24,571 nucleotides of DNA from Bilamarchaeum sp040758595 (GTDB lineage Archaea > Micrarchaeota > Micrarchaeia > Anstonellales > Bilamarchaeaceae): positions 1-24,571 of the forward strand of contig JBFLVJ010000019.1 of the NCBI GenBank assembly GCA_040758595.1. Direction: 5' to 3'. This document shows positions 22,617 to 24,571 of this stretch, one piece after another. How positions within the stretch are numbered: the first letter of the stretch is position 1; each line of letters opens with the position of its first letter. The position numbers and the translations under genes are program-made. The notes under the pieces were generated by a model. It searched no databases, had not been told where the DNA came from, and worked only from the letters and a program-made list of their open reading frames with translations.

Positions 22617-23171
22617 TTGGCCAAAAAGAAAGCGAACATCGCAGTGAAGAAAGCGAAGGATACGCCGGCGAAGCCGCAGAATGCAGCCTCGAAACCCAAA
22701 ACCCAAAACCCAAAACCCGCAAAGGCCGCATCGTCAGCCAAATCCGTCCTGCAGCTCAAGGCATCCGCAGCCGAAACCCCGAAACCCGCACCGCAAAACC
22801 CGGAACCGAAGAGCGGTCCGGTCGAGATAACTCCTGAGATACGCAGGCTCTGGATACGTATGAGGCAGGCGTGGGTGGTCAGCTATGCTGCCTTCAACCA
22901 CAGCGTCTCAATGCTGGACGATCGTCAGGCCAACCTGATATATGATGTGATCAAGCACTCCCTCTTCAAGGACAACCACGCCCAGATCCTCCGCGAGCAT
23001 CCTGAGATGCGCCCTCTGCTCCAGACCGATGACGACCGGCTCTGCATGCATGATATCTATGAGCGCCTCTCCTTCCGGCTGAACCGCCACGAAGAGCCGC
23101 CTCCGGACAGGCGTGCATATAGCGGGATGAAGGGGACCATCGGCAGGAACGTCCCGGACCTGGAGGTCTAA
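22617..23171 (+). CDS. Uncharacterised protein with Lys/Ala/Pro-rich tail and helical domain
   Basis: 184 residues from a TTG at 22617, chosen because GGGTG stands 5 nt before it; an ATG at 22548 overlaps the presumed TATA box and would precede the transcript start. Residues about 1-75 are rich in Lys, Ala, Pro and Gln (KKKANIAVKKAKD, then KPKTQNPKPAKAA), disordered and strongly basic like a histone H1 or nucleic-acid-binding tail. Residues about 85-184 form a compact domain: TPEIRRLWIRMRQAWVVSY, then DDRQANLIYDVIKHSLF and DIYERLSFRLNRHEE. No family recognised. The basic tail and position before gltX hint at nucleic-acid or ribosome association, which is only a guess. A heptanucleotide repeat lies inside the tail. 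Confidence 0.7.
   Translation: MAKKKANIAVKKAKDTPAKPQNAASKPKTQNPKPAKAASSAKSVLQLKASAAETPKPAPQNPEPKSGPVEITPEIRRLWIRMRQAWVVSYAAFNHSVSMLDDRQANLIYDVIKHSLFKDNHAQILREHPEMRPLLQTDDDRLCMHDIYERLSFRLNRHEEPPPDRRAYSGMKGTIGRNVPDLEV
22691..22718 (+). repeat. Heptanucleotide tandem repeat in a coding region
   Basis: Four copies of AAAACCC (the first begins GAAACCC) in the basic tail of the protein at 22617. The 7-nt period rotates the reading frame, so any single-copy gain or loss would shift frame. Related imperfect units (GAAACCCGCACC, AAAACCCGG) follow near 22778-22803. Confidence 0.8.
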
Positions 23172-23175
23172 TCTT

Positions 23176-23184
23176 CTTAAATCT
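23176..23184 (+). promoter_or_regulatory. TATA-like box for gltX
   Basis: TTCTTAAATC-type sequence centred near 23180, 25 nt before the ATG at 23205; a second AT-rich TTTATCC follows at 23187. No SD precedes the ATG, fitting a leaderless transcript. Confidence 0.45.
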
Positions 23185-23204
23185 CTTTATCCATCTATCT
23201 CCTC

Positions 23205-24571
23205 ATGCCGAGCTTAGAAGAGATAATCGCCAAATTCGTCCTCAAGAATGCCTATGATTACGGCAAGGCCAACCCGGGAGCGGTCGCCGGGAAAGTGATA
23301 GCCGAGCATCCTGATTGCAAGAAGGACATGAAGGCGACCATGTCCAAGATCAACGCAGAGATAGCCCGCGTCTCAAAACTCAAGAAAGCCGACATCGAAA
23401 AGGAGATGTCCGCGTTCGAGTACGTCGAGAAGAAAGAGGAAAAGAGATCCATAGCCATCGAAGGGGCAGAGGAGGGCAAGGTGGTTGTGAGATACCCCCC
23501 CGAACCGAACGGCTGGCCGCACATCGGTCATGCGAAGGCGTTCTGCCTCTCATGGACGATAGCCAAGAACTACAAAGGCAGGATACTGCTGCGCTGGGAC
23601 GACACCAACCCCGAGGCCGAGAAGGCCGAATACCTGGAGGCCATCCGGGATGGCATAAAATGGCTCGGCCTGGGTTGGGATGAAGAGGCCTACTGCAGCG
23701 ACCATATGCAGAAGATGTATGCTCTCTGCGAGAAGCTCATCTCCCAGGGCGACGCCTATTCCTGCCGCTGCCTCCAGGAGGACATCTCCAAGGGCAGGGA
23801 GGATATGGAGCGTTGCGAGTGCGCGGAGAAGCCTCCGGCATCCAGCCTCCAGGACTGGAAGGGGATGCTCAAGGGCTCTGTCAAGGCTGGCGAGATGACC
23901 ATCCGCCTGAAGGGCGACATGGCATCCCAGAACACGGTCATGCGCGATCCCACCCTCTTCAGGATAATCACAGCGCCGCACTACCGACAGAAGGACAAGT
24001 ACCGCGTCTGGCCCACATATGACTTCCAGGGCGCCGTCATGGACTCTCTCCTGGGCATCACCCATCCTCTTCGCTCCAAGGAATACGAGCTCAGGGACGA
24101 GCTCTACGCCTATCTGCTCGAGAAGCTCGGCATGCAGGTGCCCCAGCTGATATCCATCTCCAGGCTCGCCATAAAGCGCGCCCCAATATCGAAACGCCTC
24201 CTCCGGCCATTGGTCGAGGGCGGCAAGCTCTGGGGCTGGGATGATCCGAGGCTGCCGACATTGGCAGGCCTCAAGCGCAGGGGCATCAGCCCGGAAGCGA
24301 TACGGACATTCGTGCTCTCCTTCGGCATCTCCAAGGTGGAGAGCGAGCCGGACTGGGAAGCGCTATTGGCGGAGAACCGGAAGGTCCTCGACCCAATCTC
24401 CCCGCATTATTTCTTCGTCCCCGAACCCGTCGAGCTCAAGGTCCACGGCCTGGAGCATCAGGAGATAGAACTGAAGCTCCATCCCAAAAAAAACATGGGC
24501 ATGAGAGCGCTCGGTGTCTCGAGCACGGTCCTCATCCCGAGGGCGGACGCGGAGCATCTGAAAGAAGGGGA
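23205..24571 (+). CDS. gltX: Glutamyl-tRNA synthetase, archaeal type, 3' end missing
   Basis: 455 codons are visible and the frame runs off the window. The enzyme charges tRNA-Glu, and in most archaea also tRNA-Gln, which an amidotransferase then corrects. The archaeal N-terminal helical extension (about 1-90) is followed by the class I catalytic domain: VVRYPPEPNGWPHIGHAKAF with HIGH at 106-109, then LLRWDDTNPEAEKAEYLEAI, and the KMSKS-loop counterpart APISKRLLRPLVEGG near residue 327, followed by WGWDDPRLPTLAGLKRRGI. The beta-barrel anticodon region starts near residue 395 (ISPHYFFVPEPVEL). A small cysteine cluster (SCRCLQ, CECAEK, about 186-206) matches the usual position for the archaeal/GlnRS-like group. 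PPEPNG is the form shared with GlnRS, but GluRS is favoured for an archaeon. Confidence 0.93.
   Translation, partial: MPSLEEIIAKFVLKNAYDYGKANPGAVAGKVIAEHPDCKKDMKATMSKINAEIARVSKLKKADIEKEMSAFEYVEKKEEKRSIAIEGAEEGKVVVRYPPEPNGWPHIGHAKAFCLSWTIAKNYKGRILLRWDDTNPEAEKAEYLEAIRDGIKWLGLGWDEEAYCSDHMQKMYALCEKLISQGDAYSCRCLQEDISKGREDMERCECAEKPPASSLQDWKGMLKGSVKAGEMTIRLKGDMASQNTVMRDPTLFRIITAPHYRQKDKYRVWPTYDFQGAVMDSLLGITHPLRSKEYELRDELYAYLLEKLGMQVPQLISISRLAIKRAPISKRLLRPLVEGGKLWGWDDPRLPTLAGLKRRGISPEAIRTFVLSFGISKVESEPDWEALLAENRKVLDPISPHYFFVPEPVELKVHGLEHQEIELKLHPKKNMGMRALGVSSTVLIPRADAEHLKEG

Overview
The window comes from an archaeon with a compact genome, most likely a DPANN-type lineage (Micrarchaeota or Diapherotrites-like; the phylum is a guess, the domain is not). 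The archaeal evidence is: a 16S rRNA gene with archaeal signature stretches, flanking arms that form a bulge-helix-bulge processing stem, TATA boxes about 20-30 nt before many start codons (leaderless or short-leader transcripts), SD sequences matching a CACCTCC anti-SD, an archaetidyl-type CDP-alcohol phosphotransferase and an archaeal-type glutamyl-tRNA synthetase.

Layout. 1-3410 holds housekeeping and envelope genes: the end of a SIMPL-domain protein, a CDP-alcohol phosphatidyltransferase, a DipZ-like thioredoxin, a BofA-like membrane protein and a membrane-anchored winged-helix regulator. Two convergent pairs overlap at their 3' ends. 3521-18127 is one transcription unit of eight genes with start/stop overlaps or gaps of at most 4 nt. 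Six consecutive genes encode diverged copies of one polytopic membrane protein, recognisable by a shared LP-G-LLR-x-x-x-TR-x-x-G block, a shared N-terminal hydrophobic block followed by an acidic E-L/M motif, and a similar C-terminal tail. They are followed by a 1217-residue cysteine-rich lipoprotein containing a glycosidase-like barrel and a 1276-residue protein with a signal peptide, a short exterior domain, one clear membrane segment and roughly 1000 residues inside. A hairpin plus T-run ends the unit.

18003-19425 (minus strand) carries two translationally coupled HEAT-repeat paralogs, the second overprinting the end of the big operon. 19523-21540 is the 16S rRNA unit: two TATA boxes, a structured leader, the 16S gene (about 1.59 kb, enlarged by at least two insertions) and a trailer. 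No tRNA, 23S or 5S gene follows. 21601-24571 holds a 45-residue zinc ribbon, an HTH protein riddled with palindromes, a possible 32-residue ORF, a lysine/proline-tailed protein of unknown function and the 5' part of gltX.

The most interesting item is the eight-gene operon. Its layout (multiple VirB6/TrbL-like channel subunits, a large surface lipoprotein and a large mainly cytoplasmic protein) suggests an envelope-spanning machine for secretion, DNA transfer or cell-cell contact. That function is inference; no ATPase lies in the window. The second theme is small palindromic hairpin clusters found in intergenic DNA, inside two protein N-termini and inside the 16S gene.
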